DNA of 64,000 nt from an uncultured Collinsella sp. (GTDB lineage Bacteria > Actinomycetota > Coriobacteriia > Coriobacteriales > Coriobacteriaceae), in assembly GCA_902494085.1 (NCBI GenBank), contig CABURU010000004.1, positions 62,001 to 126,000 on the forward strand. The letters are read 5' to 3'. The notes under the pieces were generated by a model. The model made no database searches and was not told the origin of the DNA. It was given only the letters and a program-made list of their open reading frames with translations. This document shows, piece after piece, positions 36,337 to 45,317 of this stretch (the stretch's first letter is position 1; every line of letters begins with the position of its first letter). The translations under genes were made by a program, and so were the position numbers.

Positions 36337-37947
36337 TTACAGAAGACTCTCGAACTTCAGAAGACTCTCGAACTTCTCGCGAACCTGCGGGACGGTAAGG
36401 CCGATGATGACCTGGATTGACTGACCTTGGACCACCAAGCCATGCGTACCGATCGCCTTGAAGGAAGCCTCGGGCGCAACGACGCTCTTGTCCTTGACGT
36501 TAACGCGCAGACGGGTAGCGCAGTTAGTTACATCGATGATGTTATCCGTGCCACCGAGCAGATCGAGGATCTTCTCGGCAAGCACCAAGCGCTCATCATC
36601 TTTACTCTGGGCGACCGATTTGCCAGCAGCAGCACCGCCCTGCTTTTGCTTGTAGTCGGCCTTGGACTTGAGCTCGACCTCAACATCGTCATCCTCGCGA
36701 CCGGGGGTCTTAAAGTCGAACTTGACGATCAGGAAACGGAAGACCACGACCCAAAGGGCGGTAAAGCACAGACCGACAAGGATGGAGATGGCGTACTGCA
36801 GACCGTGTGCGGCCCAAAGGGGCAGCCAGTCCCACGAGAGCATCGAGATGATGCCGCCGTCGAAGATGCCCACGACGCCAAGGAGGTTTTGAGCCATGCA
36901 GCCAAGCGCTCCGAGCACGCAGTGGACGACGAACAGGCCGGGCGCGATGAACAGGAAGGTGAAGTCAAGCGGCTCGGTGATACCGCAAAGCATAGCGGTA
37001 AGGGTGACGGGAATGAGCAGAGCCTTGACGCGCTGCTTGCGCTCGGGTTTGGCGGTCATATAAAACGCAATGGCGACGCCAAGCGAGCCGAAGACCTTAG
37101 TCCAACCAGGGCAGGTATAGGCAGCCCAGGGTGCGGCATCCTTAAGAGCAATGCTCGGATCGGCAGCCAGTTGGGGCAGGATGTTGGCCCAAGCAGCAAA
37201 GATGCCGCCGTTGACCGCCGCGTTGTCGTAATAGAACGGCGTATAGATAAAGTGGTGCAGGCCTGTAGGGATCAGCACGCGCTCGAAGAAAGCAAAGACA
37301 CCCACGCCAAACGTACCGGCGGAAAGGATGAATCCCTGGAAAGCAGAGATAGCAGCCTGAACATGCGGCCACACCAGGCAGGCGATAAGAGCGACCGGAA
37401 CCATAACGAAGAAACCGATCATATAGATGAACACGGAGCCCGAGAACACGCCCAGCCACTCAGGAAGTTCGGTGTCGAAGTACTTGTTGTGAAGCATCGT
37501 GGCGATACCTGAAATGATAAGCGCGCCCATGATGCCCATATCAAGCGTTTTGATGCTTGCGATAGTGGCAAGACCAGTACCGCTGCCCGCCTCGACAGAG
37601 TAGTCGACCCCAAAGACAGGGCCCCACTGCCCCAAGATTGTGCTTACAAAGTAGTTGAAGGTAAGGTAGATGGCCAAAGCCTCCATGCAGCAGCGAGCGT
37701 TCTGCTTGTTCGCGAGCGAGATTGGCAACGCTACGCAAAACAGCAACGGCATCTGGTTAAAGAGCGTCCAACCACCCTGGAGCAGCACATTCCAGCAATC
37801 AAACCAAAGATGACCCGCAGTGGCCATCTCGCCAAAGATCGCCTCGGTGGTAAACAACGTACCCAGGCCGACGACGATTCCGGAAAATGCGAAAAGAATT
37901 GCAGGCGTGTACATTGCACCGCCGAAACGTTGTATCTTTTGCATCAT
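36337..37947 (-). CDS. malP: PTS system alpha-glucoside-specific EIICB component
   Basis: This membrane permease phosphorylates and imports an alpha-glucoside. It has 536 residues from MMQKIQRFGGAMYTP; the open frame begins earlier at 38088, but relatives start here and GAGGGGG lies upstream. The EIIC part has about ten hydrophobic segments with the GITEPLDFTFLF motif of glucose-superfamily permeases. The EIIB domain follows a charged linker and has the phosphorylated Cys in NCATRLRVNV. No EIIA domain is present, so a separate EIIA must donate phosphate. The C terminus carries a six-residue duplication. A GntR/UTRA regulator gene lies on the far side of the divergent dehydrogenase. Confidence 0.93.
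   Translation of the reverse strand: MMQKIQRFGGAMYTPAILFAFSGIVVGLGTLFTTEAIFGEMATAGHLWFDCWNVLLQGGWTLFNQMPLLFCVALPISLANKQNARCCMEALAIYLTFNYFVSTILGQWGPVFGVDYSVEAGSGTGLATIASIKTLDMGIMGALIISGIATMLHNKYFDTELPEWLGVFSGSVFIYMIGFFVMVPVALIACLVWPHVQAAISAFQGFILSAGTFGVGVFAFFERVLIPTGLHHFIYTPFYYDNAAVNGGIFAAWANILPQLAADPSIALKDAAPWAAYTCPGWTKVFGSLGVAIAFYMTAKPERKQRVKALLIPVTLTAMLCGITEPLDFTFLFIAPGLFVVHCVLGALGCMAQNLLGVVGIFDGGIISMLSWDWLPLWAAHGLQYAISILVGLCFTALWVVVFRFLIVKFDFKTPGREDDDVEVELKSKADYKQKQGGAAAGKSVAQSKDDERLVLAEKILDLLGGTDNIIDVTNCATRLRVNVKDKSVVAPEASFKAIGTHGLVVQGQSIQVIIGLTVPQVREKFESLLKFESLL
36341..36376. repeat. 18-bp tandem duplication at the 3' end of the PTS gene
   Basis: AGAAGACTCTCGAACTTC occurs twice without a gap (36341-36358, 36359-36376). 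It adds six residues, making the protein end KFESLLKFESLL. Confidence 0.9.
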
Positions 37948-38092
37948 GACGGGGAATCCCCCTCTCTTCATTCGGAGCGCTGCGGTTTTGGCTTCACTCG
38001 AGACCGCAGACGCGCCGTTTGCGTGTACCTCGTGCAATAGGACGGGTGGGCCCGCTTCCCTGACTTCTTGCGCTTCTATTATTATCATATCA

Positions 38093-38106
38093 CTTATCTA
38101 GACAAG
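38093..38106. promoter_or_regulatory. GntR-type operator, PTS side
   Basis: CTTATCTAGACAAG departs at one position from the palindrome CTTGTCTAGACAAG. It lies next to the likely -10 box (GATAAT on the minus strand) of the PTS gene. Confidence 0.6.
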
Positions 38107-38223
38107 TTAATACGGTTTCCATGTTCGGTCAGCGGTCGATAATTGACGGTGAACGGTTTATTTCAAAGGTTTTGCCTGTTATTGCCTGTTTGTCTAAAAC
38201 TTCTAAAACAAAATATTTATCGA

Positions 38224-38237
38224 CTTGTCTAGATAGG
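38224..38237. promoter_or_regulatory. GntR-type operator, dehydrogenase side
   Basis: CTTGTCTAGATAGG matches the same palindrome in 12 of 14 positions. It ends just before the -10-like TATAAG at 38242-38247 of the zinc dehydrogenase gene. Confidence 0.6.
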
Positions 38238-38303
38238 CTTGTATAAGGATGTTTGCATACCTATACTTCATTACAACATTCACCGCCACGTTAAGGAGTC
38301 ACC

Positions 38304-39329
38304 ATGAAAAGCGCGGTCTTCTATGGAAAGCACGACCTCAGAGTCGAGGAATCGGCAAAGCCGGCCGTGGGCAGGCGCGACGTTCTGATCAACGTCAAAG
38401 CTTGCGGCGTCTGCGGTACCGACGTTCATATCTATGAAGGCGACAAGGGTGCAGCCGACGTTACCCCGCCCACGATCCTTGGTCATGAGTTTGCGGGCGT
38501 TGTCGAGGCCGTGGGCAGCGACGTCGTTGGCTTTAAACCGGGCGATCGCGTGTGCATCGACCCAAACCATCCCTGCGGCTGCTGCGAACCCTGCCGCGAC
38601 GGAATCAACCACTACTGCGAGCATATGACCGGTTACGGCACCACCGTTAACGGCGGCTTTGCCGAGTACTGCTCCGTCGATATGCAGCAAGTCTACAAGT
38701 TGGGCGATCACACCAGCTTCGAGCAGGGCGCTATGACCGAGCCCGTCGCCTGCTGCCTGCACGGCATCGATATGTGCAACATCAAGCCCGGCAGCACAGT
38801 TGTCGTTATCGGCGGTGGCATGATCGGTCTGCTCATGATGCAGCTTGCTAAAAACGCCGGCGCCACCAAGGTTGTCTTGCTCGAGCCCGTCGAAGGCAAG
38901 CGCGAGGTTGCGCTCAAACTCGGCGCCGACCTGGCAATTGATTCCATCCACGAGGACGTCCCGGCCCGCCTGAAGCAGGAGGGCGTCGGCAACGTCGATG
39001 TCGTTATCGAGTGTGTTGGCAAGCCCGTCACCATCGAGCAGGCCATCCAGATCGCCGGCCACAAGGCTACGGTCATGATGTTCGGCCTCACCAAGCCCGA
39101 TGAGACAATCACCGTCAAGCCCTTCGAGGTCTTCCAGAAGGAGCTTGTGCTTACCTCGTCCTACATTAACCCTTATACGCAGCGTCGTGCGCTCGAGCTC
39201 ATCGACTCTGGCAGGCTCGACGTATCCTCGATGGTCGCAAAGGTAGCCTCCCTCGACGAACTCGGCGCCATCCTGTCAGACCCGGCCCTGCGTGCCATGG
39301 GCAAATATATAATCGACCCCGGCAAGTAA
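38304..39329 (+). CDS. Zinc-dependent medium-chain alcohol/polyol dehydrogenase
   Basis: The 341-residue MDR-family dehydrogenase shows catalytic zinc ligands in KACGVCGTDVHIYEG and LGHEFAGVVEAVG and the structural zinc Cys cluster CGCCEPCRDGINHYCEH. The NAD site is VVVIGGGMIGLLMMQLA. It resembles sorbitol/threonine-type dehydrogenases. Its promoter region carries a copy of the operator also found at the divergent PTS gene, and the GntR regulator gene follows 65 bases downstream. It therefore probably acts on the product of the same pathway, for example a polyol released by the phospho-glucosidase; this last point is inference. Confidence 0.9.
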   Translation: MKSAVFYGKHDLRVEESAKPAVGRRDVLINVKACGVCGTDVHIYEGDKGAADVTPPTILGHEFAGVVEAVGSDVVGFKPGDRVCIDPNHPCGCCEPCRDGINHYCEHMTGYGTTVNGGFAEYCSVDMQQVYKLGDHTSFEQGAMTEPVACCLHGIDMCNIKPGSTVVVIGGGMIGLLMMQLAKNAGATKVVLLEPVEGKREVALKLGADLAIDSIHEDVPARLKQEGVGNVDVVIECVGKPVTIEQAIQIAGHKATVMMFGLTKPDETITVKPFEVFQKELVLTSSYINPYTQRRALELIDSGRLDVSSMVAKVASLDELGAILSDPALRAMGKYIIDPGK

Positions 39330-39394
39330 ATCGATTGACACCTGCGCGGGCGGCCCCCATCCGTCGTTCACGCACCCAGCTCTAGGAGACCGTC

Positions 39395-40150
39395 ATGGCG
39401 CGAGCCATCTTCCAAACTATTTATGACAACGTGAAGCAGTCGATTGACGACGGCACATACGCCTATCAGAGTTATCTGCCTTCGGAGACTGAGCTCACGC
39501 AGCTGTTTGACTGTTCGCGCATGACGGTCCGTCGCGCCATCTCGATGCTTGCGGCAGATGGTTACGTGCTCCCCCAGCAAGGCAAAGGCATGCGCGTCAT
39601 TCGCAACATCAGTGACGAGACGAGTCGTGGCGGCGGCGGACTCGAGACCTTTAAGGAAATCGCGGTCAACCGAGGCTTTGAGCTCAAGACTGTCACCACC
39701 GTCTTTGAGCTCCTCATCTGCAGCAAGGCGCTCTCCAAGATTACCGGGTTTCCCGAAGGCTGTGAGCTCACTCGCGCCAAACGCATCCGTTATGCAGACG
39801 GACAAGCCGTGTGCTCCGACGACTCCTATTACCTAAGTTCACAAGTACCGGGGCTGACACCCGAGATTGTCAACGACTCGATCTATCGTTACCTCGAAGA
39901 AGACCTTGGCATTAAGATTGCCACGGGCAAACGCGATGTAACGATTGAGCATCCCACGCCCGAGGATACGCGCGTGCTCGATCTCGACGACTTTAACGCA
40001 CTCGCCGTTATACGCGGGCAGACCTACAACGCCGACGGCATCCTTATGGAATACACCGAGACAAAGCAGGTTCCCAGCTTCTTTTTACTCCACGAAACGG
40101 TCACCCGCCGCAATAACGGCAGCGAGACCCATCAGAGCAGTATGAGCTAA
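39395..40150 (+). CDS. GntR family regulator with UTRA effector domain
   Basis: The 251-residue regulator has an N-terminal GntR winged helix (IYDNVKQSIDDGTYAYQSYL, SETELTQLFDCSRMTVRRAI, QQGKGMRV) and a UTRA ligand-binding domain (residues about 85-240, CELTRAKRIRYADGQAV, EYTETKQVPSFFLL). TreR-like members bind sugar phosphates. The two CTTGTCTAGACAAG-like sites in the PTS/dehydrogenase intergenic region are the expected targets of such a HutC/TreR-group protein. Confidence 0.92.
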   Translation: MARAIFQTIYDNVKQSIDDGTYAYQSYLPSETELTQLFDCSRMTVRRAISMLAADGYVLPQQGKGMRVIRNISDETSRGGGGLETFKEIAVNRGFELKTVTTVFELLICSKALSKITGFPEGCELTRAKRIRYADGQAVCSDDSYYLSSQVPGLTPEIVNDSIYRYLEEDLGIKIATGKRDVTIEHPTPEDTRVLDLDDFNALAVIRGQTYNADGILMEYTETKQVPSFFLLHETVTRRNNGSETHQSSMS

Positions 40151-40160
40151 CCATCTATTA

Positions 40161-40231
40161 GTTGCGGTGGGATAGTTCCTAGAATGGCCAGCTTAAGGGC
40201 AAAACAGAAACTATCCCACCGCAACTTTTTT
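40161..40231 (+). terminator. Terminator of the GntR gene, 17-bp perfect stem
   Basis: GTTGCGGTGGGATAGTT (40161-40177) pairs perfectly with 40209-40225. Six T residues follow. The 31-base loop is long for a simple terminator. Confidence 0.8.
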
Positions 40232-40262
40232 GGCCGGCGGGGCAGTACCTGTCCCACCGGCC
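40231..40262 (-). terminator. Hairpin at the 3' end of the polyferredoxin gene
   Basis: TGGCCGGCGGG (40231-40241) pairs with CCCACCGGCCA (40252-40262), one mismatch. On the minus strand AAAAAAG follows, so the T-run belongs to the opposite terminator. Confidence 0.5.
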
Positions 40263-40281
40263 ATCATTTACGCTCGTTTAG

Positions 40282-41535
40282 CTAGTCCGCGAGCTTTTCC
40301 ACTTGGTCGAGCATCTTGTTGAGCTTTTCCTTTGCCTCGGCCTTGACCTTCTCGGCCTCCTCGTGGGCCTTGGCCTTCTGAGCGGCCTTTTCCTCGGCCT
40401 CGGGGTCGACAACGACCAGATTGGACGCATCGTGCTCGACCAGCTTGAGCGCATGCTCGGGGCACACCTTGACGCAGGCTCCGCAACCTAGGCAATACGT
40501 GGACTCCAGTGCAAAGCGACCGCTTCCCACCAAATCGCAGGCAAACGTGGGGCACACGTTGACGCACTCGCCGCACGACGTGCACTTGTCGAAATCGCAT
40601 TCCGGTGTGCTCACCTGCATATTCTGGGCAAGCTCGGGGTGGTTCTGCAGCGTCGAAAGCACCAGCTGCCGCCCGTGCGTGAGCGAACGGCGACGCTTGG
40701 TCGTCGTGGTGCCGCACATGGTGTTGAGCGTGCGCTCGAGCTGCGTGATCTGGTGACGGTGGGCCTTGAGCTTTTGCGTCACCGAGGCCAGCGCCGCCGT
40801 CGCCGGATTGAGCTTGGTCACCGTCAGGCCCGTGGTGCGGGCAATCTTATCCATGTACTCCTTGCGCTCGTACTCGCGGCGCTTATGACATTTGAGGCTC
40901 TTGGGGTCGACCTCCAGGCCCATGCCCGTACCGGCCCACTCCTCGGCAGTGGCGATGGCCTCGCCTAAAATATCCTCGCCACCGGTGTTGCGGCACTTAT
41001 CGCACACGCCCAGTGGCAGGTAGACGCTCACGTTGGGATAGTCGGCCAGCACCGAGAACCAGGTCTCGGCAGTAATATCGCCCACGCAGGCAACGACAAC
41101 CTCGTTCTCGCGCGGCATGCGCTTAAGGGCACGCGTGCAGGTAACGTAGGCGGTCTCGTGACTCGTAGCCGCCGAGACAATGTCGTCGTAGACGTTTTTG
41201 GGCGCCAGGCGCGGCGAGATGATCGCCTCCGTCGGACAGGCGGCGGCGCACAGGCCGCACTTGCGACAGGAGTCGAGGATCTCGATAGCGTCTTCCTCGA
41301 CCTCGATAGCGTTGACCGGACACACATCCATGCACGCGGTGCAACCGCTCTTCTCGTTTTTGCAGGTCAAGCACGGAATGGTGTTGCCGCGCGGACGCTC
41401 CTTGTAGTCGGCAGGATTCCACTGCGGCGCCGACGGATCGAGTGCATCGGTCACACCGCTAAGCGGGTTTTTAAGAAAGTCGAAACCCTTGCTGATCTCG
41501 ATAATGTCATCAAACAGATCGTGTTCCTGCGCCAT
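40282..41535 (-). CDS. Polyferredoxin-like 4Fe-4S protein
   Basis: The 417-residue cytoplasmic protein has four cysteine clusters. Two lie near the N terminus (CLTCKNEKSGCTACMDVCP, CRKCGLCAAACP) and two near the C terminus (CDFDKCTSCGECVNVCP, CLGCGACVKVCP). The middle 170 residues contain a CxxC (GVCDKCRNTGG) and a basic coil. A charged coiled coil ends the protein. The ATG at 41535 has GGGAGGGG 6 bases upstream. It probably passes electrons between dehydrogenases or to a reductase, but no partner enzyme is adjacent; glycerol dehydrogenases lie upstream. Confidence 0.8.
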   Translation of the reverse strand: MAQEHDLFDDIIEISKGFDFLKNPLSGVTDALDPSAPQWNPADYKERPRGNTIPCLTCKNEKSGCTACMDVCPVNAIEVEEDAIEILDSCRKCGLCAAACPTEAIISPRLAPKNVYDDIVSAATSHETAYVTCTRALKRMPRENEVVVACVGDITAETWFSVLADYPNVSVYLPLGVCDKCRNTGGEDILGEAIATAEEWAGTGMGLEVDPKSLKCHKRREYERKEYMDKIARTTGLTVTKLNPATAALASVTQKLKAHRHQITQLERTLNTMCGTTTTKRRRSLTHGRQLVLSTLQNHPELAQNMQVSTPECDFDKCTSCGECVNVCPTFACDLVGSGRFALESTYCLGCGACVKVCPEHALKLVEHDASNLVVVDPEAEEKAAQKAKAHEEAEKVKAEAKEKLNKMLDQVEKLAD

Positions 41536-41685
41536 GCGCGGCCCCTCCCTGAGCAGTGCAAACAAGCAAGAGATAATGATACGCTATCGGTCCACACCTC
41601 GGGCAAATTACACGCGGTGCACCTTGAGGGAAATAACCCATAGCCTATCGCCGCCTCGATTGCACAAGGTCAATCAAGTGCCAAG

Positions 41686-42753
41686 CTATGCCTCGCACAT
41701 GAGCTGCACAAGCTTTTGTTTGGTCACTTTTGTCTGCTCGTTGGCCATATTGCGTTCGTTTCTAAAGGCCGCATCCGCAACGCTCATCAGGTCGGTATCG
41801 GAAATCTCGCCAAGTCCCAGCTCCGCGAGCATCGTCGGTAGGCCGACACGCTGGCAAAACTCGAGCACCTGATCAAGCTCGGGCGCACGCTCCAGGCGCA
41901 GCTGCACCACCAGACCAAACGCCACGGCCTCGCCGTGCATAGCCTTGCACTCGGGCAAAATCGTCAGGCCGTTGGCAATGGCATGGGCAAGCGCCAAGCC
42001 ACCGCTCTCAAAGCCGACGCCCGAGAGCAGAATATTGCACTCGATCAGACGCTCAACCGCCGGCGATATACGGTCCTTTTTAAGATCGCGCTTGGCAGCG
42101 ACGCCGCACTCCATGAGCGTGTCGTAGCAGGCACGTGCCGCGACCAGGGCCAAGTGTCCCGGCGCGCCACCGTGCTCGTTGGCGCCGTGCGCCGCGGCGC
42201 ACGAACGCGCCTCGAAATACGTTGCCAGTGCGTCGCCCATGCCAGCGACCGTCATACGCAGCGGGGCCGCCGCGACCACGTTGGTATCGACCACGACCAG
42301 GTCTGGATTCTTCTCGAGCATCAGGTAGCGGTCGAACGACCCATCCTCGTGATACAGCACCGAAATCGCGCTGCACGGGCCGTCCATCGAAGCCGCCGTG
42401 GGGCATACGCACAACGGCAACTCGGCATAAAACGCAACGGCCTTGGCGATATCGAGCATCTTGCCGCCGCCAATGCCCACCACCATGTCGCAATACTCGG
42501 CCCGGGCTTCCTTGGCCATTTCGACAACGGCATCTTCCGTACACGGACCGTTATAAATCTTAAAGAACGGCTCGCTTAGATCTTCATCCAGAAATCCATC
42601 GACGATCTGCCTGCACAGCCGATCCTCGGTGCCCTGGTCAAACAAGACATAGGCAGCGCAGCCCAACCATGACAAATACCTGCCCTGACGCGAAAGTTCG
42701 CCCGGCCCCTGAACATACCGGCCGGGACCGCCGTAAACCATAGGAAGCGACAT
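41686..42753 (-). CDS. Glycerol dehydrogenase-like protein, diverged paralogue
   Basis: The 355-residue type III dehydrogenase is closely related in layout to the gene at 42868. The NAD loop is VGIGGGKMLDIAKAVA. Zinc ligands are expected at Asp in GMGDALATYF, His in LALAHAIANG and His in AMHGEAVAFG, so all three are kept. The loop before the last ligand is shorter than in its paralogue. N-terminal strands differ, and substrate range may too. The ATG at 42753 is preferred over one at 42777. A 9-bp dyad stands just upstream. Confidence 0.82.
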   Translation of the reverse strand: MSLPMVYGGPGRYVQGPGELSRQGRYLSWLGCAAYVLFDQGTEDRLCRQIVDGFLDEDLSEPFFKIYNGPCTEDAVVEMAKEARAEYCDMVVGIGGGKMLDIAKAVAFYAELPLCVCPTAASMDGPCSAISVLYHEDGSFDRYLMLEKNPDLVVVDTNVVAAAPLRMTVAGMGDALATYFEARSCAAAHGANEHGGAPGHLALVAARACYDTLMECGVAAKRDLKKDRISPAVERLIECNILLSGVGFESGGLALAHAIANGLTILPECKAMHGEAVAFGLVVQLRLERAPELDQVLEFCQRVGLPTMLAELGLGEISDTDLMSVADAAFRNERNMANEQTKVTKQKLVQLMCEA

Positions 42754-42785
42754 ACGAGACCCCACCCTTTCACTCACTTAACATT

Positions 42786-42814
42786 GGTGCAAAGCAACCT
42801 GACCCCTTTGCACC
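42786..42814. promoter_or_regulatory. 9-bp perfect dyad upstream of the second glycerol dehydrogenase
   Basis: GGTGCAAAG (42786-42794) and CTTTGCACC (42806-42814) lie 33-61 bases before the start codon of the gene ending at 41686. A regulator site or a small hairpin is possible. Confidence 0.4.
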
Positions 42815-42822
42815 ATAGCAAA

Positions 42823-42855
42823 AAGGGGCAAAGCCATCTGCCGGCTTTGCCCCTT
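42823..42855 (-). terminator. Intrinsic terminator of gldA
   Basis: A perfect 13-bp stem (AAGGGGCAAAGCC, 42823-42835, with 42843-42855) is followed on the minus strand by TTTTTGC (overlapping the stem end). Confidence 0.8.
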
Positions 42856-42867
42856 CCTTAGCTTGAT

Positions 42868-43968
42868 TTACTCATCCATGAGATAGTAGTGGCCCAGCGC
42901 GTCGGCACCCAGGATGGCGTTTGCGACCATCTCGGGCGTCACCTCAAACGGCATGTTGCACATGGTGTCATCGGGCGCGCAGGCGGCCTCGGCAACAATC
43001 ATGGCCTGCTCGCGCGTAAGCTCGGCAACGCCAAGTTCCTTCATCGTGACCGGCAGGCCCAGCTCAATGCAGAAGCCCAAGACTTCCTCGAGCTTCTCGG
43101 TCGGAGCATCCTCGAGTATCAGCTGGACGATGGTGCCAAAGGCGACCTTCTCGCCGTGATACATGCCGTGGCACTCGGGCAGCATCGTCAGGCCATTGTG
43201 GATGGCATGAGCAGCAGCAAGGCCCGAGCTCTCAAAGCCAATGCCGGAGAGCAGCGTGTTTGCCTCGATGATGTGCTCCACGGCAGGCGTCAGCGCACCT
43301 TTCTCCAACGCGACCTTGGCCTTCACGCCATCGGCCATAAGCGTCTCGTAGCAGAGCTTGGCAAGTGCCAGACCAGCCATACCGCCCTTACCGCCGGCGC
43401 AGGTGCCGCCGTCGGCATCATGCGTCGCCTGGGCCTCGAAATAGGTTGCGAGCGCATCGCCCATACCGGAAACCGTCAGGCGCACCGGACTCGCCGCGAT
43501 AACCGTCGTATCCATAAGGACAATGTTGGGGTTTGCCTTAAGGAAGAGGTACTTGTCGAACTGGCCGTCATCGGTATAGAGCACCGAAAGCGCCGAACAC
43601 GGGGCATCGGTCGAAGCAATGGTGGGGCAAATGATAACCGGGGACTCCAGGTAATAGGCGACGGCCTTGGCGGTGTCGAGGATCTTGCCGCCACCGACGC
43701 CGACGATGATGTCGCAACCGTTGTCGCGGGCGAGCGCAACCAGGCGATCGACCTCGCCCTTGGAGCACTCGCCGTTAAAGTCCTCAAACAGCAACTCGGC
43801 CTTAGCCTCGGCAAAACCGCCCTCGATCTTGGCACCGACGCGCTTCTTGCCCGAAGGCGTCACGATGACGAGGGCCTTAGCGCCGAGCGGCTCGACATAG
43901 GAGCCGAGCTTGGCGAGCTCGTCCGGGCCCTGGATGTACTTGCTGGGGCTATTGAAGATTGCAGCCAT
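42868..43968 (-). CDS. gldA: Glycerol dehydrogenase
   Basis: The NAD+-dependent enzyme oxidises glycerol to dihydroxyacetone, or runs in reverse. The 366-residue protein has the GGGK loop VGVGGGKILDTAKAVA, STDAPCSALSVLY, and zinc ligands in SGMGDALATYFEA, GLAAAHAIHNGLT and CHGMYHGEKVAFG. All match the GldA family closely. It has its own terminator and stands between the paralogous dehydrogenase and an Fe-alcohol dehydrogenase, a cluster of fermentative redox enzymes. No dihydroxyacetone kinase is in the window. Confidence 0.93.
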   Translation of the reverse strand: MAAIFNSPSKYIQGPDELAKLGSYVEPLGAKALVIVTPSGKKRVGAKIEGGFAEAKAELLFEDFNGECSKGEVDRLVALARDNGCDIIVGVGGGKILDTAKAVAYYLESPVIICPTIASTDAPCSALSVLYTDDGQFDKYLFLKANPNIVLMDTTVIAASPVRLTVSGMGDALATYFEAQATHDADGGTCAGGKGGMAGLALAKLCYETLMADGVKAKVALEKGALTPAVEHIIEANTLLSGIGFESSGLAAAHAIHNGLTMLPECHGMYHGEKVAFGTIVQLILEDAPTEKLEEVLGFCIELGLPVTMKELGVAELTREQAMIVAEAACAPDDTMCNMPFEVTPEMVANAILGADALGHYYLMDE

Positions 43969-44000
43969 TTTTATCCCATTCTCTAATAATTAAAAAGAAA

Positions 44001-44030
44001 GGGGCTCCGTACGGATACGTGCGGAGCCCC
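44001..44030 (-). terminator. Intrinsic terminator of the Fe-alcohol dehydrogenase
   Basis: GGGGCTCCG (44001-44009) pairs with 44022-44030. On the minus strand TTTCTTTTTAATTATT follows. Confidence 0.8.
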
Positions 44031-44052
44031 TCATTACGATAACAAGAGTCGA

Positions 44053-45276
44053 TTAGAAATCGATGTCGGTGTCGTAGTAGCAGGCCTTGAGGATCTTCTC
44101 GAAGTCGGCAGCCTTGGTCTCACGCGGGTTCTCGGGCGTGCAGGCGTCCTGCTCGGCGTTCGCGGCGATCTCGGGGAGCTTCGCGAGGAACTCCTCCTCG
44201 GAAACCATCTGCGGGTTCTCGGCGTCGACCTTCACGCCACCATTCGCGTAATCCTTGATGGACTGCGGAATGTTGAGCTGGTCGTTGAGGTCGCGAATCT
44301 TCTGGACGAGCGCGGCGATGAGCTCCTCGTTGGTCTCGCCGGGAAGGTGCAGGATCTCCTTGGCCACGTAAGCGTAACGCTCGGCAGCACGCGGGTCCTT
44401 GGAGTTCCACTGGATGACCTTGCCCAGGTACATGGCGTTAGCAGCACCGTGGATGATATGGCCGTTCTCGAAGGCAGCACCGGTCTTGTGAGCCATGGAG
44501 TGAACGATGCCGAGCAGGCCCGAGGAGAAGGCGATACCGGCGATGCACTGAGCCTCGTGCATGTGCTGACGGGCCTCATAGTCGCCAGCATAGGACTTGG
44601 GCAGCCACTCGACGATCTCGCGGATGCCATGCAGGGCGTTGGCGTCGGTGAACATAGAGGCGAAGGTGGAAACGTAGGCCTCCATGCAGTGAGTCAGAGC
44701 ATCCATGCCGGTGTGAGCGCACAGCTTGGCGGGCATGGTGTAGGTGAGCTCGGGGTCGACGATGGCGACATCAGGAGTGATGTTGAAGTCGGCCAGCGGG
44801 TACTTGATGCCCTTGGCGTAGTCGGTAATGACGGAGAAGGCAGTGACCTCGGTAGCGGTACCGGAGGTAGAGGAAATGGCGCAGAAGTGAGCCTTCTGAC
44901 GCAGCTCGGGGAAGCTGAACGGCTGGATGATGTTATCGAAGGACTCCTCGGGATACTCGTAGAAGACCCACATGGCCTTAGCGGCATCGATGGGCGAGCC
45001 GCCGCCGATGGCGATAATCCAGTCGGGCTCGAACTCGCGCATGGCCTCGGCGCCCTTCATGACCGTCTCGATGGACGGATCGGACTCGACGCCCTCGAAC
45101 AGCTTGACCTCGAAGCCGCCCTCTTTGAGGTCGGCCTCAACGTCCTGCAGGAACCCGCCGCGGCGCATAGAGCTGCCGCCAGAAACGATGATGGCCTTCT
45201 TGCCCTTGAGGTTCTTCACCTCGTGGCGAGCGCCCTCACCAAAGTACAGATCGCGAGGATTGGTAAAACGTCCCAT
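44053..45276 (-). CDS. Iron-containing alcohol dehydrogenase, AdhE-domain type
   Basis: The 407-residue type III alcohol dehydrogenase is most like the alcohol dehydrogenase half of AdhE. NAD(P) binding is at AIGGGSPIDAAKAMWVFYE. ISSTSGTATEVTAFSVITD is the Ser/Thr-rich turn, and metal ligands are at GMDALTHCMEAY, GIVHSMAHKTGA and HIIHGAANA. There is no aldehyde dehydrogenase domain. The ATG at 45276 has AGGAGG 6 bases upstream. It probably reduces acetaldehyde to ethanol for NAD+ regeneration. Its leader carries two 8-bp hairpins. Confidence 0.92.
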   Translation of the reverse strand: MGRFTNPRDLYFGEGARHEVKNLKGKKAIIVSGGSSMRRGGFLQDVEADLKEGGFEVKLFEGVESDPSIETVMKGAEAMREFEPDWIIAIGGGSPIDAAKAMWVFYEYPEESFDNIIQPFSFPELRQKAHFCAISSTSGTATEVTAFSVITDYAKGIKYPLADFNITPDVAIVDPELTYTMPAKLCAHTGMDALTHCMEAYVSTFASMFTDANALHGIREIVEWLPKSYAGDYEARQHMHEAQCIAGIAFSSGLLGIVHSMAHKTGAAFENGHIIHGAANAMYLGKVIQWNSKDPRAAERYAYVAKEILHLPGETNEELIAALVQKIRDLNDQLNIPQSIKDYANGGVKVDAENPQMVSEEEFLAKLPEIAANAEQDACTPENPRETKAADFEKILKACYYDTDIDF

Positions 45277-45317
45277 ACTGTGCCTCCTAAACAAGCCCCT
45301 CTTAGACTTGCGTATAT

